Assembly (NCBI GenBank): GCA_041393015.1
Contig: JAWKKV010000004.1
Span: 340,880-404,879, forward strand
DNA from: JAGQYH01 sp041393015
GTDB taxonomy: Bacteria; Bacteroidota; Bacteroidia; Chitinophagales; JADIYW01
Direction: 5' to 3'
DNA length: 64,000 nucleotides
The notes under the pieces are model-generated. The model did no database searches, was not told the DNA's origin, and saw nothing but the letters and a program-made list of their open reading frames with translations. The translations under genes were made by a program, and so were the position numbers. Numbering within the stretch: the first letter of the stretch is position 1; the number at the start of each line of letters is the position of its first letter. Positions 35,631 to 44,551 of this stretch are shown piece after piece.

Positions 35631-36418
35631 TAGAAATAAGCAACATCCACAAATCTTTTGGTAAGCAACACGTGCTTAAAGGGATTAATTCTGTTTTCCA
35701 TAAAGGAAAAACAAATTTGATCATAGGTAAAAGTGGGTCAGGGAAAACTGTTTTAATCAAATGCATAGTAGGTTTGCTTAAACCGGAAGAGGGTTCAGTA
35801 AAATATGATGGGAAGGAGTTTTTGACAATGAACACCAATGAAAAGAAGGATATTAGAACACAAATAGGCATGCTTTTTCAAGGTAATGCCTTGTTTGATT
35901 CCATGACAGTGGAAGAAAATATTCGCTTCCCATTAGATATGTTTACCAAAAAATCGATGGAAGAAAAGATTCATCGAGTGAATGAAGTGTTAGCCAAAGT
36001 TCAATTAGTAGATACCAATAAAAAATTTCCTTCTGAGATCAGTGGTGGTATGCAGAAAAGAGTGGGGATCGCTAGAGCGATTGTACTTAATCCAAAATAT
36101 CTTTTTTGTGATGAACCGAATTCGGGATTAGATCCGAAAACAGCGATGCTGATTGATGATTTGATTAGAGAAATTACACAAGAGTATAATATTACTACTG
36201 TTATTAATACGCATGATATGAATTCAGTAGTTCGTATTGGTGATAGTATTTTATATCTTCATAAAGGAGAAAAAAATTGGGAAGGAGATAATGAAAAACT
36301 CTTCTATACCGATAATCAAGATGTAAGTGATTTTATATTTGCATCAGAGTTTTTACAAGAAGCCAAGGAGTTTAGATTACAGAATTGGGATAAAAGAAAA
36401 CAAACGGAATCGAAATAA
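35627..36418 (+). CDS. mlaF: MlaF-type ABC transporter ATPase
   Basis: The 263-residue ATPase powers MlaE. It shows Walker A IIGKSGSGKTVLIK, the Q-loop GMLFQGNALFDSMTV, the signature ISGGMQKRVGIARAI, and Walker B YLFCDEPNSGLDP. The ATG at 35627 overlaps the mlaE stop as ATGA, a standard sign of translational coupling; a TTG start 12 bp earlier is less likely. It is followed 9 bp later by sucD, so these genes may share a transcript. Confidence 0.94.
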   Translation: MIEISNIHKSFGKQHVLKGINSVFHKGKTNLIIGKSGSGKTVLIKCIVGLLKPEEGSVKYDGKEFLTMNTNEKKDIRTQIGMLFQGNALFDSMTVEENIRFPLDMFTKKSMEEKIHRVNEVLAKVQLVDTNKKFPSEISGGMQKRVGIARAIVLNPKYLFCDEPNSGLDPKTAMLIDDLIREITQEYNITTVINTHDMNSVVRIGDSILYLHKGEKNWEGDNEKLFYTDNQDVSDFIFASEFLQEAKEFRLQNWDKRKQTESK

Positions 36419-36427
36419 TAATTAGAT

Positions 36428-37300
36428 ATGAGCATATTAGTAGATAAACATTCAAAAGTAGTAGTACAAGGATTTACCGGAAAAGAAGGGACTTTCCATG
36501 CTTCTCAAATGATAGAGTATGGAACCAATGTAGTGGGAGGAGTTACGCCTGGAAAAGGAGGTACTAAGCATTTAGATAAGCCTGTTTTTAACACGGTTAA
36601 AGATGCTGTTGACCAAGCAGGAGCGAATACCTCAATCATTTTTGTTCCTCCGGCTTTTGCTGCTGATGCTATTATGGAAGCTGCTGACGCGGGAATAAAA
36701 GTGATTGTTACGATTACAGAAGGTATCCCTACTCAAGATATGATCAAAGCAAAAGCTTATTTAGAGAATAAAGATTGCGTAATGATTGGACCTAACTGTC
36801 CTGGCATTATCACTCCGGGCGAATGTAAAATCGGTATTATGCCTGGATTTATTCATAATCCGGGAAAAATTGGAATTATTTCAAGATCTGGTACATTAAC
36901 TTATGAAGCTGTTGATCAAATTACTAAAGCCGGATTAGGACAATCTACTTGTGTAGGTATTGGTGGCGATCCAATTATCGGTAGTTCTATGTTGGACATT
37001 GTACGATTAATGATGAACGATAAAGACACGGAAGGAATTATCATGATCGGAGAAATTGGAGGTGGAATGGAAGTAGAAGCGGCTAAATGGATTAAGGACA
37101 ATGGTACAAAACCTGTCGTAGGATTTATTGCTGGTAAAACAGCTCCTAAAGGTCGTAAAATGGGACATGCTGGTGCTATTATTGGTGGTGCTGAAGATAC
37201 AGCCGATGCTAAGATTAAAATAATGAAAGAATGTGGTATTCACGTTTCTGAATCTCCTGCATTTATTGGCGCTACTATGGCTGAAGCTTTAAAGAAGTAA
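36428..37300 (+). CDS. sucD: Succinyl-CoA ligase alpha subunit SucD
   Basis: SucD pairs with SucC to convert succinyl-CoA to succinate with nucleotide triphosphate formation in the TCA cycle. The 290-residue protein shows the CoA-binding start VVVQGFTGKEGTFHASQMI, IGPNCPGIITPGECKIGIMP, and the phospho-His loop KGRKMGHAGAI with His247. Its length is normal. sucC is not in the window. It is preceded 9 bp earlier by mlaF and followed by fabG after 65 bp. Confidence 0.95.
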   Translation: MSILVDKHSKVVVQGFTGKEGTFHASQMIEYGTNVVGGVTPGKGGTKHLDKPVFNTVKDAVDQAGANTSIIFVPPAFAADAIMEAADAGIKVIVTITEGIPTQDMIKAKAYLENKDCVMIGPNCPGIITPGECKIGIMPGFIHNPGKIGIISRSGTLTYEAVDQITKAGLGQSTCVGIGGDPIIGSSMLDIVRLMMNDKDTEGIIMIGEIGGGMEVEAAKWIKDNGTKPVVGFIAGKTAPKGRKMGHAGAIIGGAEDTADAKIKIMKECGIHVSESPAFIGATMAEALKK

Positions 37301-37365
37301 AGCATTAACTCAATTAAACCGAATTAGATCGGCATCGGATATATCTTTTAAAGATTAACAGAAGT

Positions 37366-38109
37366 ATGAAATTATTAGAAGGAAAAAAAGCTCTAATAAC
37401 AGGAGGGTCTCGTGGAATTGGTAAAGCAATTGTTGAAGTTTTTGTGAAAGAAGGTGCTGAAGTAGCATTTACCTATTTGTCTTCTGAAGAAAGTGCCAAC
37501 AAAATTGTAGAAGAGCTAAAACCTTATGGAAAAGTAATCGCTATTAAATCTAATGCTGCTAATTATCAAGAAGCTGAAGAGCTTGTAAAAGAAGTTTTAG
37601 AACAATTAGGTAGCATTGATATTTTAGTTAATAATGCGGGTATCACTAGGGATAATTTGATCATGCGAATGAGCGAGGAGCAGTGGGATGAGGTTATTCA
37701 AACTAATCTAAAATCGGTGTTTAACTTAACGAAACAAGTCATGCGACCAATGATGAAAGCCAGAAGTGGTTCCATCATCAATATCAGCTCAATTGTTGGT
37801 ATGAAAGGAAACGCAGGACAAAGTAATTATGCGGCTTCTAAAGGGGGAATTATTGCTTTTTCTAAATCAATTGCTCAAGAAATCGGATCGAGAAATGTAA
37901 GATGTAATGCTATTGCGCCTGGTTTTATCGAAACAGATATGACGGATGCTTTAGGAGAGGAAGCCAAAGATGCTTTTATCAAAAATATTCCATTAAAAAG
38001 ATTGGGAACACCGGAAGATATTGCTAATGCAGCGGTTTTTTTAGGCTCTGATTTGTCAACCTACATTTCAGGTCAGACATTAAGTGTTTGTGGCGCATTG
38101 AATTGTTAA
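37366..38109 (+). CDS. fabG: 3-oxoacyl-ACP reductase FabG
   Basis: FabG reduces 3-oxoacyl-ACP with NADPH in fatty-acid elongation. The 247-residue SDR has the cofactor loop ITGGSRGIGKAI, NNAGITRDNLIMRM (a FabG hallmark), the catalytic Ser141/142 in INISSIVGMKGNAGQ and Tyr155/Lys159 in SNYAASKGG, then IAPGFIETDMT. The length and motifs match housekeeping FabG. A paired-hairpin element starts 15 bp after the stop and may end the transcript. Confidence 0.93.
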   Translation: MKLLEGKKALITGGSRGIGKAIVEVFVKEGAEVAFTYLSSEESANKIVEELKPYGKVIAIKSNAANYQEAEELVKEVLEQLGSIDILVNNAGITRDNLIMRMSEEQWDEVIQTNLKSVFNLTKQVMRPMMKARSGSIINISSIVGMKGNAGQSNYAASKGGIIAFSKSIAQEIGSRNVRCNAIAPGFIETDMTDALGEEAKDAFIKNIPLKRLGTPEDIANAAVFLGSDLSTYISGQTLSVCGALNC

Positions 38110-38124
38110 AGGAGAAGTTACACA

Positions 38125-38173
38125 TTCGCTCGGCTCTAGCCGAGCGAAAAATATTAATATAGCTTTTAGCTAT
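38125..38173. repeat. Paired-hairpin intergenic element, copy 1 (possible terminator of fabG)
   Basis: Stem 1 is a perfect 11-bp palindrome (TTCGCTCGGCT at 38125-38135, AGCCGAGCGAA at 38138-38148). After an AAATATTA-type linker, stem 2 is ATAGCT-TTT-AGCTAT (38159-38173). A second copy with the same order lies at 44383-44433, with other stem sequences. The A-rich linker after stem 1 could also support termination from the minus strand. Confidence 0.65.
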
Positions 38174-38265
38174 CCAACAAATCAAACCAATAATTAACCC
38201 CTTGTAACATAATCTTTTCGCATTTCTACTTAAAGTTTGTTTTCTTTGAATCATAATTAAAACAT

Positions 38266-40365
38266 TTGGACGGCCAACTCATATTATCATATCCATTTTG
38301 GTTTATCGGACTATGCATTCTATTCGGTTTGTTGGTAGGCTCTGTGCTATATTTTAAGGATAAAATTTTCTCCGATAAACCTATCCTCAAAGGCTTAATG
38401 TTTGCCATTCGGACTATTTTGGTGGCTGCTTTAGCTTTTTTACTGTTAGGTCCGGTTTGGAAGGGCTTTATAACCAAAACAGACAAACCGATTGTCGTTT
38501 ATTTAGAAGATATTTCCTCCTCAATTAATACGTTTACCACTCCAGAAGATTTGTCTAATTTCAAAACTAAAAGAGACCAATTTATCGAGCAATTAGGGGA
38601 TAAATTTGAAGTGGAAGAGTATGTTTTTGGTGCCGACTTAATGCCTCGTAAAGACAGTTTATTGGGGATGGAAAAAGCCACCAACATATCGCAGGCTTTG
38701 GAAAAAATGCTCGAATCACACAGTCATCAAAATATAGGAGCAATTGTTTTAGCAACAGACGGTATTTACAATCAAGGCTACAACCCAGCTTATTCAAAAA
38801 TTAACTCAACTACTTCCATATATACTATTGCTTTAGGTGATTCCACACCATCAAAAGACCTTTTCGTTCAAGCATTACAATATCCTAAAGTCGTTTATAT
38901 GGGCGATAAATTTCAATTGGATATTGAATTTGGTGCTTATAACTTGGCCGGCAATAGTGCAACTTTAAAAGTGACCAACGAATCCAATAAAATACTATTG
39001 AATAAAGTTGTTTCAATCAACAATGATGAAGTGTTTGGGCGAGAAAGCGTCATCATTGATGCTGTAAATTCAGGCGTTCAGAAGTATAAAGTTGAATTGT
39101 CAACCAATGCTAAGGAAGATATTGCTTCCAATAATTATCAATCTGCTTATGTGGAAGTGCTAGATGGTAGAAAGAATGTTCTCTTATTGTATGCAGGTGC
39201 GCATCCAGATATCAAAGCATTAAAAGCTGTAATTGAAGAAAATAAGAATTACGAAGTTACCGTCAATTCAATAGATAGGTTTAGTGAAACGATTGATGTT
39301 TATGACTTAATAATTTTACACGGTTTGCCTTCCATCAAAGGAGATGAAAAGGCTAAGAATATATTTAAGAAAATAAAAGAAAAAGGCAAGTCTGTCGCAG
39401 TTGTCATTACTGAATCAACCGACTTAAACTTTTTAAATGGTCAACAATCTGTTCTAAAAATAAAAGCTTCCGGACAGAAACCTAATGAAGTTCAAGGTTT
39501 ACTCAATAGTGATTTCAACGATTTTCAAATTCCCGATGGCTTAACGCAAGCATTGCGTAACTATCCTCCTTTACTTTGCCCTTTTGGTGAGTATGAAGAA
39601 GGCCCAAATACAAAAACCATTATTTATCAAAGATTAGATGATATCAATACTGGTTATCCAATGGTTTTAGTAGGGCAGGAAGGCAGTTCACGAATAATGT
39701 TTATTAATGGTGAAGGTATTTGGCGTTGGAGAATGGCAGAGTTTGCGCAAAACGAGTCCACTACCAGCTTTGATCAATTGTTTAATCAGTTGATACAATA
39801 TGTGGCGATTAAAGAAGACAAACGTAAGTTTAGATTATTAACCAATAAAAGTTTAATCTGGGAAAACGAACCAGTTTTGTTAAATGCTGAGCTGTATAAT
39901 GCCAATTATGAATTAATCAACGAGCCGGATGTAACTTTAGAAGTTAAGGATGGCGAAGGGAAAACGTATGACTTTGTTTTTGACAAAACGCTCAATGCAT
40001 ATAGCTTAGATGCCGGATTATTACCAGTAGGCAACTACACTGCTGTTGCTAAAACTAGTTGGTCAAATGAGAATTATAATGCTGCTGTTAAATTCACCAT
40101 TAGAGAAGTACAATTAGAAACCTTAAATAAGCAGGCCAATCACAATATGTTGTACAACCTCAGTAATAATACTGGTGGTAAAATGTATACCGTAAATAAT
40201 ATGGAATTGGTCAATGCTGCTATTCAAGAAAATGTAAACTTGAAACCTGTGTTGTACAATACAGTTAAAACCACTTCACTACTACATTACACATGGATTT
40301 TCTTTATTCTACTCGGTCTCTTATCTATTGAATGGGTCGTTAGAAAATGGACTGGAGGTTATTAA
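38266..40365 (+). CDS. Membrane protein with VWA-like domain
   Basis: The 699-residue protein has two N-terminal helices (about 7-29 and 42-63), a large periplasmic part and one C-terminal helix (about 674-692, before KWTGGY). Residues about 75-190 look like a von Willebrand A domain: VVYLEDISSSINT has a MIDAS-like D-x-S-x-S, and IVLATDGIYNQG the second metal loop. Beta domains and a GATase1-like segment follow (about 300-380), with LLYAGAHPDIKAL and LIILHGLPS. This is a recurrent Bacteroidota layout of unknown role. The start is TTG at 38266 because an upstream stop leaves no ATG. Confidence 0.8.
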   Translation: MDGQLILSYPFWFIGLCILFGLLVGSVLYFKDKIFSDKPILKGLMFAIRTILVAALAFLLLGPVWKGFITKTDKPIVVYLEDISSSINTFTTPEDLSNFKTKRDQFIEQLGDKFEVEEYVFGADLMPRKDSLLGMEKATNISQALEKMLESHSHQNIGAIVLATDGIYNQGYNPAYSKINSTTSIYTIALGDSTPSKDLFVQALQYPKVVYMGDKFQLDIEFGAYNLAGNSATLKVTNESNKILLNKVVSINNDEVFGRESVIIDAVNSGVQKYKVELSTNAKEDIASNNYQSAYVEVLDGRKNVLLLYAGAHPDIKALKAVIEENKNYEVTVNSIDRFSETIDVYDLIILHGLPSIKGDEKAKNIFKKIKEKGKSVAVVITESTDLNFLNGQQSVLKIKASGQKPNEVQGLLNSDFNDFQIPDGLTQALRNYPPLLCPFGEYEEGPNTKTIIYQRLDDINTGYPMVLVGQEGSSRIMFINGEGIWRWRMAEFAQNESTTSFDQLFNQLIQYVAIKEDKRKFRLLTNKSLIWENEPVLLNAELYNANYELINEPDVTLEVKDGEGKTYDFVFDKTLNAYSLDAGLLPVGNYTAVAKTSWSNENYNAAVKFTIREVQLETLNKQANHNMLYNLSNNTGGKMYTVNNMELVNAAIQENVNLKPVLYNTVKTTSLLHYTWIFFILLGLLSIEWVVRKWTGGY

Positions 40366-40838
40366 GTTATTCGATTAATTTTTTTGATAAATAGCCAGAG
40401 CCTTTAGATAGCTAAATTTTGGAGCAACATCGTATAAGTAATACCTATAATTCAACATTGATTATTCGTTAATCGATATTGGATATTACTTTATGAGAAC
40501 CAATTATATCTTGTAATATAAAAGGTTTGTCATACTTCATAAACGAAGTAACCCATATCTTGGTAATAAGACTATTTTTTAGTCATTACTAATGACATGT
40601 ACTTTAGTTTATAACTGGATATTACAAATTGCATACATTGAGTTGATACATTTATTTGTTTATTTATCTTGAATCAAGAACATCGAACAAGGAATCTCCA
40701 ATTTTAGAATTGAAAATTCAATGATTTTTAACTCATCAAATACAACTAGCAGTATCTTGTTTTTAAATCCCCAACACATGGTATCAATTGTTAATTTAAT
40801 TCTCTCTAAATTTGCATCATGTACCATTTGTTTGAGTT
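40366..40838. other. 473-bp spacer, mostly featureless
   Basis: No credible ORF or RNA gene is visible. Parts such as ATTCGTTAATCGATATTGGATATT (split here as ATTCGTTAATCG and ATATTGGATATT, near 40464-40487) and GAACATCGAACAAGGAATCTCC-like text (GAACATCGAACAAGG near 40678) echo a degenerate repeat also near 4845-4900. The 3' end holds the promoter of the acetyltransferase-like gene. Confidence 0.5.
40788..40814 (+). promoter_or_regulatory. Bacteroidota-type promoter of the gene at 40839
   Basis: TTG (40788-40790) and TAAATTTG (40807-40814) are spaced by 16 bp and match the TTG/TAnnTTTG consensus. The -7 box ends 24 bp before the ATG. This is the best promoter-like match that I found. Confidence 0.58.
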
Positions 40839-42035
40839 ATGCAAATAGTTGAAGTATCAAGTCCATCTACAGAATCTGAATTTTATAAACTTCCTAAACA
40901 GATTTATAAAAATGATCCCAAATGGATAGAGCCATTAATACAAGATGTTCAAAAGGTCTTTGATCCCACCAAAAATAAATTTCATCAAGAAGGAGAAGTT
41001 ATAAGGTGGATTTTACAAGAAGATGGGAAAACAATCGGTAGAATAGCTGCCTTCACCCATAAAAAAATATTGGACGGTCAAAAATATGCCAATGGTGGAG
41101 TAGGTTTCTTTGAATGTATAGATGATCAAAAAGCAGCTAATAAATTATTTGATACGGCTAAAGATTGGTTGATGTCCAGAGGAATGGAAGCCATGGATGG
41201 ACCGATTAATTTTGGTGAAAAAGACAATTGGTGGGGATTATTGATTGAAGCCAAAACCGATGTAATGTATGGTATGAGCTACAATCCAAAGTATTATATC
41301 AACCTTTTTGAAAACTACGGCTTTAGAGATTATTACAAGCAATTCAATTACTTATACGATATAGCTAATCATGCTTTGCCGCCAAAATTTGAAGAAAAGG
41401 CGAAAGCATTAGAAGCGGATCCTGATTTTGAGTTTACCCATATGAAGGGCAATGATTACGCCAAATATGCAGAAGACTTCAGACAAGTGTATAACAACGC
41501 TTGGGGAAAAGGGCAGGATGGCTTTAAGGAAATGCCAAAAGAAATGGCACTTAATGTGATGAAAAAGTTGAAGCCAATTGCTGATAAAAAAATCATGTTG
41601 TTTGGCTACCATAAAGACAAGTGTATTGCCATGTTTATAATGATACCGGAACTCAATCAAATCTTTAAACATATCAATGGCAACCTAAATTGGTTGGGTA
41701 AGTTAAAATATGTTTGGCATCGAAACATTCTAAAGTCGAACAGAAAGGCCATGGGAATAATGTTTGGCGTAGATCCTGATTATCAAGGCATTGGTGCTGA
41801 AGCGGCTTTGATTAGAGAAGTGGAACGAATTATGCGAGGCCATTATAAGCGTTACGATTGGATGGAAATGACCTGGATTCACGAATTCAATCCTAAGATG
41901 ATTCATATGGTGGAAGGCTTAGAAGTGCCTATTTCTAAAACTAGAATTACCTATAGATACTTGTTTGATAGAGATTTACCTTTTGAACGTCAATCAAGTA
42001 TTTGGAAGTATACACAGGAATCACCACAAGAGTAA
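40839..42035 (+). CDS. GNAT-like acetyltransferase-fold protein
   Basis: The 398-residue cytoplasmic protein belongs to the Bacteroidota family with a GNAT-like C-terminal half (GVDPDYQGIGAEAALIREVER, the acyl-CoA pyrophosphate loop). The first half has PIYKNDPKWIEPLI-type text (YKNDPKWIEPL) and EDGKTIGRIAAFTHKK, a second strand-rich unit, and GPINFGEKDNWWGLL. Two GNAT-like modules are likely. Its substrate is unknown. It has its own promoter and no close operon partner. Confidence 0.78.
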   Translation: MQIVEVSSPSTESEFYKLPKQIYKNDPKWIEPLIQDVQKVFDPTKNKFHQEGEVIRWILQEDGKTIGRIAAFTHKKILDGQKYANGGVGFFECIDDQKAANKLFDTAKDWLMSRGMEAMDGPINFGEKDNWWGLLIEAKTDVMYGMSYNPKYYINLFENYGFRDYYKQFNYLYDIANHALPPKFEEKAKALEADPDFEFTHMKGNDYAKYAEDFRQVYNNAWGKGQDGFKEMPKEMALNVMKKLKPIADKKIMLFGYHKDKCIAMFIMIPELNQIFKHINGNLNWLGKLKYVWHRNILKSNRKAMGIMFGVDPDYQGIGAEAALIREVERIMRGHYKRYDWMEMTWIHEFNPKMIHMVEGLEVPISKTRITYRYLFDRDLPFERQSSIWKYTQESPQE

Positions 42036-42136
42036 CATCAATAATGTATTAACATGATGTTTTAATCTTTTGGAATAATCTATCATTGGAAATCATCAAT
42101 GAAGTTCTATATTTATATGCAAAATAGAATTGAATT

Positions 42137-42334
42137 ATGTTGCCTTTGTTCGTTATTTCCCTTTTGATTGGTTTTCCCATTGGAATTGTCCTTCTCCTAA
42201 AGGATAACAAAGATGGAGGTAATGAGCAAAAATCTATTAAATTTATGGTAGGTGTAATTTTGGCTGTTTTGCCTATCATCCTTTTAAGCATATTGATAAT
42301 CAAAGCATATGTGCGCTCTGCACAGTCTATGTAA
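42137..42334 (+). CDS. Small two-helix membrane protein
   Basis: The 65-residue protein is almost entirely two membrane helices (about 3-21 and 37-57) joined by a charged loop (LLKDNKDGGNEQKS). The ATG follows 101 bp after the acetyltransferase-like gene. I do not recognise it. An opposite-strand ORF overlaps it but looks like a shadow. The gene call is moderate because it is short. Confidence 0.5.
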   Translation: MLPLFVISLLIGFPIGIVLLLKDNKDGGNEQKSIKFMVGVILAVLPIILLSILIIKAYVRSAQSM

Positions 42335-42449
42335 AGTAAATCTCTTATCTGTTATTACTTTCGATAAATCTCTTTAGAAAAGGGAGGTGACTATAACTAA
42401 AAAAGAAGTATCATTGTATAGTCTATTATTTTAAAACTAACCACAGCTT

Positions 42450-43043
42450 ATGTTCAACTTCCCGCTACAATTCACCTTTAAAATTGGTACGCTAGCCAAT
42501 GATTTTATCGTCACCGATGCTAATCAACAAACAATAGCTTATATCCGCCAAAAGATGTTGAAGCTAAAAGAGAAAGTGGTAGTATACTCCGATGAAAGCA
42601 AATCAAAGGAGTTATTCAACATCAATGCAGATAAATGGTTAGACTTCAACACTGCCTATACTTTTTCAACGGCTAATCAAGCCATGGAATTAGGAAGAGT
42701 TGTTCGTAAGGGTTGGAAATCATTATGGAAATCTCATTACGAATTAGTAGACACCAATGATCAACAAGACATTTTAATTAGTGAAGAAAATCCATGGGTA
42801 AAGTTTTGGGATGGCATTCTTTTGCAAATTCCAATCATTAACATGTTTACTGGTTATTTCTTTAATCCTAAATACATCGTCACCAGAAAAGATGGTACAA
42901 TTGTCGCTCGATTATCAAAAGAAAAATCATTTTGGGGAAGAAGATTTACGTTGGATAAATTAGAAGAATTTGAAGAAGGAGAAGAATTAAGAGTTTTGTT
43001 GGGTTTAATGATGATGATTCTTTTAGAAAGAAGAAGAGGGTAG
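42450..43043 (+). CDS. LURP-one-related/scramblase-like (Tubby-fold) protein
   Basis: The 197-residue protein has the 12-strand pattern of the Tubby C-terminal-like (LURP-one/scramblase) superfamily: FPLQFTFKIGTLANDFIVTD, TIAYIRQKMLKLKEKVVVYS, then FFNPKYIVTRKDGTIVARL near the end and a final hydrophobic helix LRVLLGLMMMILLERR. Members bind lipids in eukaryotes; bacterial ones have no established role. No signal peptide. It stands between small membrane-protein genes on the same strand. Confidence 0.7.
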   Translation: MFNFPLQFTFKIGTLANDFIVTDANQQTIAYIRQKMLKLKEKVVVYSDESKSKELFNINADKWLDFNTAYTFSTANQAMELGRVVRKGWKSLWKSHYELVDTNDQQDILISEENPWVKFWDGILLQIPIINMFTGYFFNPKYIVTRKDGTIVARLSKEKSFWGRRFTLDKLEEFEEGEELRVLLGLMMMILLERRRG

Positions 43044-43107
43044 AAGAACTGAGTTGCAGTAGACCTTTATTCGACTACAATTTATTGCTTAACTATTTTA
43101 ATGAAAG

Positions 43108-43530
43108 ATGAATACTAGTAATATACTTTGGTTGGTGATAATAGCCTTAATTGCCTATTTGTTATATGATCATTTTCTTGTTCCGTCTATATTAGTAGAT
43201 AACGAAAAGAAAGTTTGGGTGTATGTTGAAATAACTGTTGAACAAAAGCGCGATACATCAGACTACTATTATTATGGACAAATTCATGAAAATCTATTTG
43301 AAGAAATTCAAAATGAGCGTATTGAGAACAAATATTTTGAACTTTCTAATATAAGATATTGGAATGATGACGATCTATTGGAGTTGTTAGAAAATGATGA
43401 TCGATTCGATAACAAGATATTTAGAATGAATGATATCAGCTATGTAACTGCTTATAAGAAAGATCCTATTTTAATATATGATGAGGAAGAATTAGCAGAA
43501 AATGCGAAAGCAATTAGATCGAAAAATTAA
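43108..43530 (+). CDS. Hypothetical membrane-anchored protein
   Basis: The 140-residue protein has one N-terminal helix (about 5-22, ILWLVIIALIAYLLYDHF) and an acidic soluble domain rich in Asp, Glu and Tyr (for example DTSDYYYYGQIHENLFEEI). I do not recognise it. The stop is at 43530, with the convergent patatin gene ending at 43531, so there is no spacer between them. Confidence 0.65.
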   Translation: MNTSNILWLVIIALIAYLLYDHFLVPSILVDNEKKVWVYVEITVEQKRDTSDYYYYGQIHENLFEEIQNERIENKYFELSNIRYWNDDDLLELLENDDRFDNKIFRMNDISYVTAYKKDPILIYDEEELAENAKAIRSKN

Positions 43531-44313
43531 TCAAATGGGTTCTAGTAACTTCAAAATCTCATCCTTTTGTTCTAATGCTGTTTGATATCCAATTTTAAAG
43601 ATTTCATCCGTATGATTAGTTCTTAGTGTAGAGAATTTCTTTAGATCATCAGGCGCAATAACCACATCACAATACTTGTATTTTTTGAAATTAGAATAGT
43701 GAATACCTATATCATAAGCTCGCCTAAACAATTTATAAGAGCTGGAGATTTCCGAATTTTTAATCTCCTTCCGTCGATGCACATTAATACCAATAATCTT
43801 TTGGCACTTTCCTAACAAAGGTTCCACCGGAAAGTTGTTTAAAATAGCGCCATCAGAATACAAAATACCGTCTATTTCAATAGGCGAAAAAACCACAGGA
43901 TAAGCAGAAGAAGCCATTAATATTTTTATCAATGGTCCACTGTGGATCACTTTTGAATACCCATTGGTAATATCGGTTACTGATACATATAAAGGATACT
44001 TCAAAGCATCAAATGAATCCTCAGGAAAATACTCTCTTAAACTTGCTTCAAATTTATCCGTATTAATAAAGCCGGGTTTACCCCATGCAAAATTGGACAT
44101 TTTAAAAATGTTCATAGATTTTAAGAAGTCGAGCATTTGCTCAGGGGAGTAGTCTGCTGCAGCTAATGCGCCAACAATAGCACCTGCACTTGACCCTGAA
44201 AAAACTTTTGGTTGAATGCCTAACTCATTAAAAAGTTTTATGGCACCAACATGTGCAGCACCTTTAATGCCACCACCCGATAATGCTAATCCAATGGACT
44301 GTTGATGTTGCAT
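43531..44313 (-). CDS. Patatin-like phospholipase
   Basis: This 260-residue serine hydrolase has the patatin Ser-Asp dyad: oxyanion loop SGGGIKGAAH (from residue 12), nucleophile Ser42 in FSGSSAGAIVG (GxSxG), and Asp154 in YSDGAILNN. The layout matches the RssA/YchK group that hydrolyses phospholipids or lysophospholipids. No signal peptide, so it is probably cytoplasmic. A TATTTTTG box lies 17 bp upstream. Confidence 0.93.
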   Translation of the reverse strand: MQHQQSIGLALSGGGIKGAAHVGAIKLFNELGIQPKVFSGSSAGAIVGALAAADYSPEQMLDFLKSMNIFKMSNFAWGKPGFINTDKFEASLREYFPEDSFDALKYPLYVSVTDITNGYSKVIHSGPLIKILMASSAYPVVFSPIEIDGILYSDGAILNNFPVEPLLGKCQKIIGINVHRRKEIKNSEISSSYKLFRRAYDIGIHYSNFKKYKYCDVVIAPDDLKKFSTLRTNHTDEIFKIGYQTALEQKDEILKLLEPI

Positions 44314-44329
44314 AATTTAAACTTTAATG

Positions 44330-44337
44330 CAAAAATA
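44330..44337 (-). promoter_or_regulatory. Candidate -7 box of the patatin gene
   Basis: On the minus strand TATTTTTG followed by CAT fits TAnnTTTG, ending 16 bp before the ATG at 44313. The same string precedes the aminotransferase gene at 12867. Confidence 0.42.
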
Positions 44338-44382
44338 GTAAAAGCTAAGCCCTTAGCATCTTATTAAATGTCAAATATGTAA

Positions 44383-44433
44383 CTGGAGCTCGACTCCAGC
44401 CGAGAGGATTAATATTAATTGGCTTATAGCCAA
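44383..44433. repeat. Paired-hairpin intergenic element, copy 2
   Basis: It lies in the spacer between patatin and priA. Hairpin 1 region: CTGGAG...CTCCAG (44383-44388 with 44394-44399), also able to pair CTCG with CGAG. After an AT-rich linker containing ATTAATATTAAT, hairpin 2 is TTGGCT-TAT-AGCCAA (44419-44433). Order, spacing and linker match copy 1 at 38125-38173. Confidence 0.6.
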
Positions 44434-44551
44434 AATGATTGATTGAATGATTAATCAGTGGGGAGGGAATATATGAGCTTATAAACGACACTGATACCAC
44501 ACAACCCAATACTTTTACTACTTTTGACATCCATCAATCAATTCCAATAGT

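Noticed and set aside
42049..42303. 84-residue minus-strand ORF opposite the small two-helix gene
   Set aside because: The plus-strand reading gives cleaner membrane helices; the minus frame has no recognisable pattern.
44345..44530. 61-residue minus-strand ORF
   Set aside because: It runs through the paired-hairpin element, has no family look and low-complexity text; a chance frame.
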